DNA of 64,000 nt from Rhypophila decipiens (Eukaryota > Ascomycota > Sordariomycetes > Sordariales > Naviculisporaceae). A program made the translations under genes and the position numbers. Positions within the stretch are counted from its first letter, which is position 1, and each line of letters starts with the position of its first letter. Below, one piece after another: positions 47,631 through 57,569 of the stretch. The notes beneath the pieces are model-generated. The model did no database searches and was not told the origin of the DNA. It was given only the letters and a program-made list of their open reading frames with translations. Location: assembly GCA_033297075.1 (NCBI GenBank), contig MU858073.1:62001-126000 (forward strand). Direction: 5' to 3'.

Positions 47631-48511
47631 TTTGCTCGCCTTTAACTTGGTTCTATACCGTTCCTTCTTCTTCATCCTCTACCTCCTTTCTGCGCATACA
47701 CATCATCATTATGGTTCGAGACATACACAAAACAAAACTTCGTTTGTTTCCGGAAGTTTGGTACATATCTATAAAGATACCTTTTTACATACACCATCGC
47801 AAGATCCTTTTCCGCTTCTTCCTTCTTCTTCTCTTCTTCGCATCATCTTCCTTCAACTTCTCTCTCTCTCTCTCTCTCTCCTCTCCATTTGAAAGATACC
47901 TCTTTTTTTCTTCTTTTTTTTTCGTTTTCTTTGCTTTGGGTTGACTCCGCATGATTTTCTTTGCGTTTTGTTCTTGCTTGCTTTTGTTGTTTTTGTCGAT
48001 TTTGTTTGAATGTCTGTCAGCAAAGTATTCACCGGCGTTTTACTTGCTTGCTTGTTTTGTTTTTCCTATTCTCGCCAGCTGCCGTTGGGGTTTTTGGCTA
48101 GGTTGGTGATTGATGACTTATGACTATCAAAGAGAGAGAGATGGGGAAAGAGGATTTGATCGGCGACGATCTTGAGGACGAATATGTACATTTGAACGTA
48201 GTCACTCTTTTTGGTTGATCAATTTCTTTCCTGCCTTATCTAGCTCGGGGCAAGTTGAGGGATAATTACGACATGAAAAGGGCGGGAAAATCGTTGGGGC
48301 TTTTTTCGTTGGTTAGTTAGTTGGATACTGGGTAGTCTTTAATGAATTGAATATATGGTTTAAAAGTATCTCAAGTTTTATGTGTCTGACAAATTTGTGT
48401 AATTGTCTTAAGCATCTACAAGTCAACGTATCTAAGATCATGTTCCCCTCAAGTTCGGCCACCTTGATATCCATTAGTAAACTAATGAAGATTCATATAT
48501 AGAGAGTGGAA
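47631..48511. other. 3' region of the SAM-PH gene
   Basis: Strongly T/C-rich sequence with a (CT)n tract at about 47859-47882 and T runs to about 47925, probably the 3' UTR. No gene seen. Confidence 0.5.
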
Positions 48512-48618
48512 TGCCCCTCCTGAGCGGATTCGAACCGCTCGCTGAACCTCGGATCAGCTGAGGATGTAAACATATCAACGCCACCGGTCCACGCTCTAAC
48601 GATTGAGCAACAGGGGCT
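48512..48618 (-). tRNA. tRNA-like sequence, intron-containing or degenerate; anticodon unclear
   Basis: On the minus strand the ends pair (GCCCC at 48617-48613 with GGGGC at 48517-48513). A D-arm reads GCTC-AATCGTTA-GAGC and a perfect T-arm reads AGCGG-TTCGAAT-CCGCT. Between them are about 55 nt, enough for an anticodon arm plus an intron of some 30 nt, or for a class II variable arm (GCTGA...TCAGC can pair). The D-loop has one G where two are usual, the 3' acceptor strand has extra bases, and I could not find a loop with T33 and a clean anticodon. So this may be a real intron-containing tRNA that I cannot fold by eye, or a pseudogene. Confidence 0.45.
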
Positions 48619-49527
48619 GTTGTCTCTTTGTCGCTTCTTTGGTAGGTAGTGGGTATAGTTGCAAGTTTTTATATATACCCTCTTGAGGTACTACTAGTCG
48701 AAGGGGGAGGTTTGTTTGGGGGTGGCAGAGGAGGAACGTCGTGGCTTACTTGACCTAATTAACTTGTTTTCCCGCAAAGTTACGAGACAGACGGACAGAC
48801 GGGCAGGCGGGTAGGCGGGACTGAATTGAGCTGACATATGGGTCAGGAAGCATCATCATCATCATGATCAGCATCATTTATCCTACCAGTATATGCTTAT
48901 TCCAAGCACAGTTAATTCATCCTGTGACTGCTGGGGTCGGAAAGGTTCCGGCAAGTCGTTGTTTAATGACTGATCCCATGTTGGTTACTGTATCAGACGC
49001 GAGCCTGTGAGATACCTCGAGTTGGACACCTTGACTGTCAAGATGGATGCTCCCTTGTAGTTTTTCTGTCGTGTCGTCTCTGAATTGACAGTCGTTCATA
49101 TGCGGCGCTTCACTTGCAGAATTGAGTCGTATATCCGGTCTATATATGGTGCCCGAATGATGGTAGACAAAGGTATATAGTACTCTATATTTATATGCCC
49201 TTCCCTTCCCTTTCCCTTTTCTTTTGTACATACATGTATTACAAAATAACTCCCTGGAAACCCTACCAGATGGGATTGTCTTCAAGTGAGATTTACATCA
49301 CATCACCGCCCAGCGACCGCAATGGTATCTTGGGGCCTTCTCCCCTCCCCCTTCCCGTAATCGTACAGATGGCACGCCATATAAAGACCCCTCAGGTGAT
49401 TAGGCGCTTGCCTACCCAGCCTGCAAACCGATCGAGTTCAGCGGGCTCCTCTTCCCTCTAATCTGCCCAAAAGAGACGAGAGTGAGCAGCATCACGGGCT
49501 CAGCTCTGTAATCAATCCCGCCCCGAT
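48619..49527. other. Intergenic region
   Basis: No supported gene. Between the tRNA-like element and the 3' end of the mitoribosomal gene; short GACAGACGGACAGACGGGCAG-like and GCATCATCATCATCATGATC microsatellite patches near 48785-48875. Confidence 0.45.
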
Positions 49528-50754
49528 CTATTCGCTGCTAGTAGCCAGTTTAGGCTGCTCCGCCGCATCACCACCCAAAAGCGTCTTCTTCTGCTTCTCC
49601 TGGAACCCAGCCTCGTGAGCGACCTTCTCCCAATCAACGCGATACCACCACGCCTCGCAATAGGCAATCTTGCCCTCGTGGCTATTGCCCCTAACTCCAA
49701 ATGAGTAGTCACGAAGCCAGACATGCTCCCACGTATTGATGCACAAGACCGGCTGGACATCAATACCCCCCGGCGCAACACGATCCCTCTGGAGTGTCTG
49801 TGGTTGCTTTCTAGAGATGCCGAGGGCAGCATTGCTCAGGTAGTTCCTGCCATTCTCGATGCCGCTCGGGCTGGCGGTGCCGATTGCCGTGTTGGTGTCC
49901 ATTTCCTGACGGCGCCAGTGAGCGCCCGAGTAAGGCGTGCCGGCGAGGTAGGTAGTCAGGACCTTGAAGGACGTGCTCATTCCGGGGTGAGCTGCTTTGA
50001 CGAGCCAGACGAATCCCGGGCCGAACATGGCGTTGGCCGTGTAGACCATCTCGCGCCGCAGGGTCTCGACCGATCCGAACGACTTCTCGATTTCTTTCTG
50101 AAGCGTCTCGGGCATCTCGACGACCCTGTCGGTCAGCTTGTCGAAGAAGAAGGCGTTGTTGTGCGCCGCGGAGGCGTAGTTGAAGACGTCGGCGTATTGT
50201 GGCTCGCGCGCCGTCGAGAGGATGATGGACTTGAGGTCCTTGTTCTCGAAATCCGTCTCTGGGAAGAGGGGGGCAGATGGGTTAGCATGCGACTCGGTCT
50301 ATTGCTTCTTCTTCTTCTTCTTCTTCTTCTTCTTCTTCTGCTTGTCCTCTCGAGCACATGGATTGGCTCCCCCCTCAGCATTGGGAAAGCTTCGGGATCA
50401 GTTCCCTTTTCTGCTGCCGCATCTTGCCCCGGATTCCAGATCTTCAAGTTTCCGAACAGACTCCCCAATGCTTGACAAACCACCCAACTCACCTGCGATC
50501 TTCTGGTCGAGCTTATCCAGCATCAACGTCTGGTATTCTGTCCACGCCATCTCAATCGACGGTCCGGTAAGAAATCCGGGGATTCCGTCTTCGGTATTAA
50601 ATTTGAGCGGCGGTACAGAGTGTTTCGACCTCGATTGTTGAACTGCCTGGAGCGACTGGGCGAATGGAAGCGACAGGGGAGCGAGCTGTGGTGTCGAGGT
50701 CAGGCCGCCGGCGATGCGGCCGATCCGAGGTATCCTTAACCTTGGGCGCAGCAT
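49528..50754 (-). CDS. Mitochondrial small-subunit ribosomal protein with Fe/Mn-SOD fold (mS42/mS43, Rsm26/Mrp1 type)
   Basis: Exons 50754-50493 and 50258-49528 (complement) give 330 aa. The 234-nt intron (GTGAGT...CCCAG) contains a (CTT)n microsatellite. The N-terminus is Arg/Pro-rich and lacks acidic residues, fitting a mitochondrial targeting sequence (MLRPRLRIPRIGRIAGG). The body follows the manganese/iron superoxide dismutase fold: HNNAFFFDKL in the N-terminal helical half; MFGPGFVWLVKAA, then PVLCINTWEHVWLRDYSF and WWYRVDWEKV in the C-terminal half. The metal-ligand pattern of true SODs is altered (the usual D-x-W-E-H-A-Y is NTWEHVWL), as in the structural mitoribosome proteins Rsm26 and Mrp1. 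I cannot tell which of the two paralogues it is. Confidence 0.85.
50305..50339 (+). repeat. (CTT)n microsatellite inside an intron
   Basis: About 35 nt of uninterrupted CTT repeats (GAA on the coding strand) inside the 234-nt intron of the mitoribosomal gene. Confidence 0.9.
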
Positions 50755-51502
50755 TTTGTTTGTAGTAAATGATCGTGGTGATGGGAGAGGTGGCGGAGAG
50801 GTGTTGTCGTCGGGAAGTGCTGTCTCTCCTCGACCTCGTTCAACGCGACTTTGGAACTTTTCCAGTGACCGGTCCAAAAAAGCTCGGCTGAGCTTGCATG
50901 GCTGCCTAACAATCCAGGCCAAAACAGTTGGCCCCTGGGCGAGCTGCAGGCACTGACCCTAACCCTAGAGGTTAATGAGAGCGGGGCCGCGCCGGACCGG
51001 GGTGGAGTCTCTATCCTGGAAGGCCCACGATCCCGCTTTCCGGACCGCCGCTCCCGGATCGTTTGAATATCATTTTTATCGGGCCAAGGTTCTTCACACA
51101 GCCTCGAATGAATTGGTTTGTTTTCTTTTCTTATAAGCATTTTGTTCTATTTGCATCTTCGCATGGAGTACATGTACAAGATGATTAAGGTAGGAAAAAT
51201 AAAGCAGCGCCATCGACCCAGGTATTCCGTACGCTGAGTTCCCATCCAATACCATGAGAGGCGCTTTAGATGCAGTACATGCAAGCCAGCCAAACCAGAA
51301 AATGTGAGATAGCCAACAGCGATGATGCGAAGGGAGCCTTTCCCCGAACCCATACAAAAGAATAAGAGAAGAAGACAAGGATGAGAACAAACATGAGCCA
51401 AGCTCCCGCTGTAAATGCAACTCCAGATGAGCCCAGACCATGAAAATACAGGTATGTACAATAACAATAACAATAAATGACCGCCGATGGAAATGTGCTG
51501 AT
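50755..51502. other. Intergenic region
   Basis: Promoter side of the mitoribosomal gene and 3' region of the next minus-strand gene start's neighbour (ending at 51503). No coding signal seen. Confidence 0.45.
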
Positions 51503-52705
51503 TCAAATATCGTCCTCAACCATTCCCAATACATCAAGCTCAGTCTTGACCATGCGCTCAAACTCCTCACGATCGATCCCGGCTGATCGGGAAAGCAAGA
51601 ACAAGCTCCTTATGCTGCGCGAAATGTGTTGCTTGACACCAAACTCGTTCTGCTCCTGCCTCTCAGCCGTCTCCTCCAGTTTTGCGACGGTCAATGAGCC
51701 GGTGGAGCTCGCACTAGAAGCCGGCCGAGGGTGAAGAAGCTCAGCAACTCTGTTGTTCTCATCCTGTGATCGGATGGACGGAGATCTAGGTGGTTCTGCA
51801 AGAGTCCAGGCACCACTTGTCTCACCGATCTCGCTTTGTTCCTCCAATGGCTTGGCCAGGCCTAGTGGGGCCGCAGCAGATGATTCTCCCTCGACAACCT
51901 CATCTGGATCGTGGTTGTCCATTGCTGGCTGAACCGAGTCGTACTGGGCATAGTAAGCATCCTCGGCGGATTGGCTGCGGTGTATGTCAAGATTTGAAGT
52001 AGCCCCAGCCATCGACTGCGGCGCAGGGGACCGTTTTACTGCTGGAGTGCGAGCAGGTGTGGCGTCATACCGAGCCCAATAATCATCATCGTCGTCTTCT
52101 TCCTCCTTGTCGTCGTTATACACCGGAGCGCTTGCGCCCGTGTTCACTGCACCAACTCCCTTGCTCCCGGCTGTCTGTGTTGCCTGAAATGCTTCCTCGG
52201 CTTCCGTCAGAGTTCGATAACCTCCAAAAGAGTCCAATGGAGAGGGATTGCTGGCCACTCCGACCTCGCCAATTTTCCATCCTTCACCATCGCTCTCGGC
52301 GTCGCCCATGCAATACACGAGACGCACAAACAAGTCAAACTCGCCAAGCACAACAAGTGTTTGTAGTGTCTCTTTGTCGAGTCTCTTGTGCCTGGTTTGG
52401 ACATTGTAGTCCCAGTCCACCTCAATCTCGCCCGATACAGGGTGAGCCTCGAGAGATCCGCTTTGGGCGATTAACGCCAGTTTGCTTGCTTTGGCTGCGT
52501 CCCATGTGAGGAGCCGGATCCAAGGCTCCTTGCTCCCAGCTGAGAGCAACTGGACACGCTGTCTGAGAATAGGCGAGAGAAGAGGTAATACTGAGACTGA
52601 GGGCTCTGTGGAAAGAGAAGCTCCAGGGAGAGCAGAGAGGACAGGGGTCACGATGGCGCTGATATCGGGCGGGCTGATGCGTGTTTGGTCCATGGTGACG
52701 GCCAT
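51503..52705 (-). CDS. Conserved-looking fungal protein, unknown function
   Basis: Single open frame, 400 aa from the ATG at 52705 (MAVTMDQTR); an ATG at 52693 is also possible and a longer frame to 52822 looks like leader sequence. The N-terminal half appears folded (SPILRQRVQLLSAGSKEPWIRLLTWD, EVDWDYNVQTRHKRLDKETLQTLVVLGEFDLFVRLVY). The middle has an acidic run (DDKEEEDDDDDYWARYD) and Ser/Pro-rich disorder with repeats of type AYYAQYD. The C-terminus (QHISRSIRSLFLLSRSAGIDREEFERMVKTEL) is helical. No known catalytic motif is seen. I do not recognise the family. Confidence 0.75.
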   Translation of the reverse strand: MAVTMDQTRISPPDISAIVTPVLSALPGASLSTEPSVSVLPLLSPILRQRVQLLSAGSKEPWIRLLTWDAAKASKLALIAQSGSLEAHPVSGEIEVDWDYNVQTRHKRLDKETLQTLVVLGEFDLFVRLVYCMGDAESDGEGWKIGEVGVASNPSPLDSFGGYRTLTEAEEAFQATQTAGSKGVGAVNTGASAPVYNDDKEEEDDDDDYWARYDATPARTPAVKRSPAPQSMAGATSNLDIHRSQSAEDAYYAQYDSVQPAMDNHDPDEVVEGESSAAAPLGLAKPLEEQSEIGETSGAWTLAEPPRSPSIRSQDENNRVAELLHPRPASSASSTGSLTVAKLEETAERQEQNEFGVKQHISRSIRSLFLLSRSAGIDREEFERMVKTELDVLGMVEDDI

Positions 52706-54559
52706 TGTATATGGTGAGGATGTCGTGTAAAACGCTCTTCCGGCTGTGTATACAAGACAGGTTGTCTTGCTTCTTTGTTGGCTTCTGTCAGTTCGTAGCG
52801 GCTGGGATGGTGTTGAATCCAAGAGCCAAGAAATAGTCCTAAGACTGGAAGAGGAGACCGTTATATATCAAGTCCCAAAGCCACGCCGTAAAAAAGACGT
52901 TTCTAGGTATGTGTCTGAGGGTTCGGTGACAGCAGCCTAAAGGTCACATGTGCAAGGTCCAAGACAAAAAAACAAAAGGGGAAGAGCGTCACACAGCTCT
53001 GAGTCGAGCGGCGAGAAGTTGTCCCTGAGTTGGAGGGGCTGAGCTTGCAGGTTGATGAGAGCTAAGGTAGTGAGAGGTGACAGAACCAAAATAGCGATGT
53101 GTAGCTCTGGATCTATGTCGCCAAAACAAGTTCCAAGGTGAGTAATGTATCTTGATCAGAGAAAGAGGTATGAGAGAGAGGAGCTTGAAAAGGTTTGGGA
53201 GTGGTGCAGGAAGGGTCAGGGGACCCCGTGTGGTGTAGGTCGACGTATGGAGCAGCTGCAGCACTGGGGGCATCACTGCATCACTTGCATGAGTCCAGAA
53301 CTCCACCTGCCGCCAAAGGTTCATCTCGCTGGGCGGTGGATGCGAGCAGCGAAACTGCCTGCAGGTTGCACTGCCGCCCCAGGTTTCGGGGCATTTCAGC
53401 CAATTTCAGTGGATCCCGTCTGGCCCTTAGCTTCCTTCGGGCGGATGGAACCAATGACCAGCCGGCACTCACTCTGGACCCCCCATAAATCCCATAAATC
53501 CCATACAAGCCAGACCTGATGCAGTGATGGGAACGACCTAGGATAGAAGGAGGTTTGGAGGTTCACGTGGCAGAGACACATACCCCTCGGAGCTCGATGC
53601 TGTTTTCTCTACGACGAAGTTCCCTTGCGCCGTGTGACATGGATACTCTCTTTGTTTTGCTCACCATGCTCTCGGCTGCTTAAATTGCACGGCTTCCTCC
53701 AGAGTCAGCCCGCAGGTCAACATGCGTTCAGTTCATGCTCTATTACACCATGACAACACGCCTGCCTCTTGTTCATGTTCGATTGAGCATTAGGTCTTAC
53801 TGCTAGGTACATATCTTGTGCAGTAGGTGCTGATGTGAGAAGTCGCAAGCTCTCGCCAGAGTCGCCACAAAAGGGGTCCTGTCTGTCTTGCATCGACGTC
53901 AACGGTTCTTCGGTCTTCGCACCTTTGCCAGTTGCTCGGTAGTGAAGCCGAGCCTAACCCGCACCACAGGACGTTCTGCCCCAGATGGGAGGTGGGTGAC
54001 CCCCCTGTCGCCCGGTCGAGGGGTCATCGTTTCTTTTTGGCAAGGCGTCCCTTCCCGTTCTGACAGAGAATGTCGTCACTGGCTTGCGGAGCTCTATCCG
54101 TTCCAAAGCGCACCTGAGCGATTGGCCAAGGAACAAATTCCCATCCAATGCACTCTCAAGTCTCAACTGACCTCCTGGGGAATTGGACATGCGCAGCAAC
54201 GAGAAGGATGATGATGCATGCACATAATCCAATGTACGGAGTATAGGATGACAAAATTGCATCAATCATCTCTATATTTTCTGAAGAGGAGGTGAAGTGT
54301 GCAGTTGCAAGTTGGAAAAGCTTCGTCATTTCGGCCAAACCATCTTCAAATCTTGGCGCGTGTTTAATTTGGTACTGGTTATCTTATCTTTAATCTTGGT
54401 GCAACAGCTACCAAAAATGGTTCATTCCGAAGCTACACCAGGAAAATTCCAATTGCGACACCGAAACCGGTAGTATCGATAACCCAAGATCTAAAAAAAG
54501 GAACTACTGGGCCGCGTAAAGATCAATTTCGAGTTCATCACATCCGTTGGTCTATGTGA
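52706..54559. other. Intergenic region with divergent promoters
   Basis: About 1.85 kb with no supported gene between the unknown minus-strand gene and the Tpc1 gene. Short frames near 53145-53519 lack protein features. Confidence 0.5.
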
Positions 54560-55631
54560 ATGTCCAACGCAGTCGCCCACGAGCACCTCAAAGATGAGGG
54601 CACTCGCCTCCAAGTCACGGCCGCAGGCGCCACATCTGGCCTGATATCAAGGTGCGTGATGCGCTCACTAGATACATACACTAGCCTCACCACTCTCAGA
54701 ATACTAACAAAGATGCAGATTCATAATAGCCCCCCTGGACGTAGTCAAGATCCGCCTCCAACTCCAAACCCACTCCCTCTCCGACCCTCTCAACCGCCAA
54801 ACAACACCCCCCCAGGGCCCAATCTACAAAGGCACCCTCCCCACAATCCGCACCATCCTCCGCAATGAAGGCATACCGGGCCTCTGGAAGGGCAACGTCC
54901 CCGCCGAGCTCCTCTACGTTTGCTACTCGGCAGTGCAATTCACAGCCTACCGCTCCATAACCCAACTCCTGCACCATTACACCTCCGAGAACCCTCTCCC
55001 CCCCTCGGCAGAATCCTTCATCGCAGGCGCAACAGCAGGCGGCTTCGCAACAGCAACAACCTACCCGCTCGACCTCTTACGAACACGCTTCGCAGCGCAG
55101 GGCAATACCAAGATATACACCTCCCTCCCGTCTGCCATTTGGCGAATCTACACAGACGAAGGTCCACGTGGTTTCTTCAGGGGGCTCGGACCTGGTTTGT
55201 CGCAGATTATCCCTTTCATGGGGATTTTCTTTGCCGCGTACGAGACGCTTCGCCCTCCTCTATCGGAATTGCATCTCCCGTTTAGTACAGGCGGCGCGGT
55301 GGCGGGCATGATTGCCTCTGTGATTGCAAAGACGGGGACTTTTCCGCTTGATCTGGTGCGGAAGAGGATCCAGGTCCAGGGCCCGACTAGGAGTCTGTAT
55401 GTGAATAGGAATATACCCGAGTATAGCGGGACTACCTGGGGTACACTGAGAGCTATCGTCCAGAGAGAGGGGTTTCGGGGGTTGTATAGGGGGTTGACTG
55501 TTAGCTTGGTCAAGGCTGCGCCGGCGAGTGCGGTTACTATGTGGACTTATGAGCGGAGTTTGCGGTTTTATGTTGGGCTTGGGATTGGGGCTGGTCCTGA
55601 ACCTGCCGAAGAGAGGAGTGATACGAAATAG
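54560..55631 (+). CDS. tpc1: Mitochondrial thiamine pyrophosphate carrier Tpc1
   Basis: Exons 54560-54651 and 54719-55631 give 334 aa. The 67-nt intron (GTGCGT, ACTAAC, TGCAG) splices [18 protein letters not shown]. Three mitochondrial carrier signatures are present: [10 protein letters not shown] near residue 36, [10 protein letters not shown] near 147 and [10 protein letters not shown] near 240, each followed by a G-rich repeat end ([31 protein letters not shown]). THSLSDPL and [17 protein letters not shown] are stretches typical of fungal Tpc1. The protein sits in the inner membrane and imports thiamine pyrophosphate, needed by pyruvate and 2-oxoglutarate dehydrogenases. Base composition shifts from GC-rich C-ending codons in the first half to more G/T-rich ones late; this looks like natural drift. 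Confidence 0.92.
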
Positions 55632-56048
55632 AGGTTCTCTTTCTTTTTATGTTGTAGGATGTAAGATCATGTGTCACAGCGTTGTTTTGTTTGTTTGAGA
55701 GAAAAGAGTGAGGCAACTCAGAGAATGGGATATATCCTATAGAGGGACGGTTTGAATTTTGCACATACGAGATTTACCAGTAGATTCTTATTCGACCTGA
55801 CATCTTGTAACAAATGGAAACTTTTTACATTTCTATATCCCATAGCATGAGCTCACATATGATACATACAAAAGGGACAGTTGATTCCTGAGCGGATCTC
55901 TAGAAGCCTGTCCGGGCCCGGGCCGGCGCTGTTCCTAGCAACACCAGCGTTTGCTCCACTCTCTCCGCGATCAAGAATTCATCCTCTACTCACAAAGGAA
56001 ACATTTCAAAGGAAAAAAACAAGTCTAATTAGTTGATTTCAACTCGAC
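55632..56048. other. Convergent 3' intergenic region
   Basis: 417 nt between the convergent Tpc1 and MICOS genes, AT-rich, with no coding signal. Confidence 0.5.
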
Positions 56049-57043
56049 TTATTTACCCTTCCGTACCCACGCCTCAATCTTCTCCCTCGCTTCTGTCACG
56101 CTCTCTGCCACCTTGTGCTGCGCCAGCTCAGTGTGGAGCTTAGCCATAGTCCAGCCATGCTCGATACCCTCACGAGTGCGGATATGGGCGTCCGCGACGG
56201 CAGGGAACCTCTGCTCGTACTTCCATGCCAGAGCGCTCATGTTGTTCATCGTGACCGGGATCACCGCCCAGGCGGCACCAATGCCAAGCGCCAGCGGGAG
56301 AGACGTCCGGAGAAGAATGTTGCGGTTGCGCGCCACAATGCTACCAGCCATACCCGCTACCAGGACATAGATCAGACCGGGCATGACCTTCTCGTTGGAT
56401 TCGCGCGGGGGGGCGAGGGATGCAATGGTGGAGGTGAAAGATTGCTCGAGATCGAAGGCGCGGGACATGCCGGCGTTGACGGCGTCTTCGGCGGTACATG
56501 CTTGCTTGTAGAGAAAGAGGCGGGCACGGCCAATCTGAGCGGCCAGCCGGTCTGTTGGTGTGGGACCTCGCTGGCGGAAGACGCTCTCAACTGCGGACTG
56601 AGTGGACGCCGAAGGAGTGACCGCGTCTTGTATGGCGGATACTACTGAAGAAACGGCTTTCTCTGCCGGCGCCGAAGGGACCTGAGTGACTGTCTTTGGT
56701 CGGGAGACAGGTGGAACGACATCGAAGCTGTCGAAATCGTCGTAAATAGGTTTCTTGGACTGGATCATGGGCGAACCTGGTTAGTTCGAGGAACGTCTCT
56801 TCGACATCGACCGTAGGGGGGACATCCAAGGTTGAGGAAAAGAACATACGCTGTCGGAAGCGTCCGCAAAGGCGACACTAGGAACAAAGGCAATGCTTCC
56901 CACCAGCAGAGCGGCCGACACTGGCGCAGCTCGCTTTTTGAGGTCATAGTTAGCGACTGCGGTATCTTTTGTCGGGTCTGGTTTTGTACGAAAGCAACAG
57001 AGAATGGGGTGCTCACCCTTTGCAGCAACACTCTAGCAGCCAT
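56049..57043 (-). CDS. MICOS complex subunit of the Mic26/Mic27 (apolipoprotein O-like) family
   Basis: Exons 57043-57017, 56933-56850 and 56759-56049 (complement) give 273 aa. Introns are 83 nt (GTGAGC, GCTAAC, AAAAAG) and 90 nt (GTATGT, ACTAAC, ATCCAG). The second acceptor is CATGATCCAG; the apparent ATG at 56768 lies in the intron, so a single-exon model starting there would be wrong. The joined protein starts MAARVLLQR|RAAPVSAALLVGS...ASDS|SKKPIYDDF, with a mitochondrial-type N-terminus and the SKKPIYDD motif common in this family. Two hydrophobic segments lie at about residues 162-182 and 188-206 (GLIYVLVAGMAGSIVA, LPLALGIGAAWAVIPV). Mic26/Mic27 are inner-membrane proteins at crista junctions. 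Which of the two is not clear. Confidence 0.87.
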
Positions 57044-57569
57044 CGCCAATTCAATTGACCGGTTCGGCAGGTTTGAAGAGTGGTGGTGGGTGGGAAAAAG
57101 CCGTGGTGATGATGACGATGGAGGTTTGAAGTGGTCGTAGCGACCTGAGCTTGGACGAGGAATGTTGGAAAGTTGGTGGAGCTTGTGCCTTATTGGTGGT
57201 GCGGCTATTTCCGGGAGCTCGGGATGTTTCCTCCCTGAAAACTGAATCGACGCCCCGGGGCCGGCGCGGACCACGCGAGCTACAGGGGCTTACAGGCACC
57301 TTAACGGATAACTACAATTGTGCATGTGCTAATGGATATTTTTGGACGAGGCAACTTTTGAAAAGTTGGGAGAAACAGTCCGCCGACTGCGAGATTTATT
57401 ACGGAGCCACGAGTATCAATTATCAAATCGAACCGATTCCTTCCCTACCTGGTAGTCAACCACGTTACTCTAAAACCCGAACCCCGAACTGCACTGCGGA
57501 GTGGCCCCTATCCTCGCATCCTTTCTCTTCGCTGCTTCCGCAGCGGGGAGCGGCGAAAGCTAGTCCGGC
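57044..57569. promoter_or_regulatory. Shared divergent promoter of the MICOS subunit and Oct1 genes
   Basis: 526 nt between two divergent start codons, both of mitochondrial-protein genes. A bidirectional promoter is likely. No specific element was identified with confidence. Confidence 0.5.
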
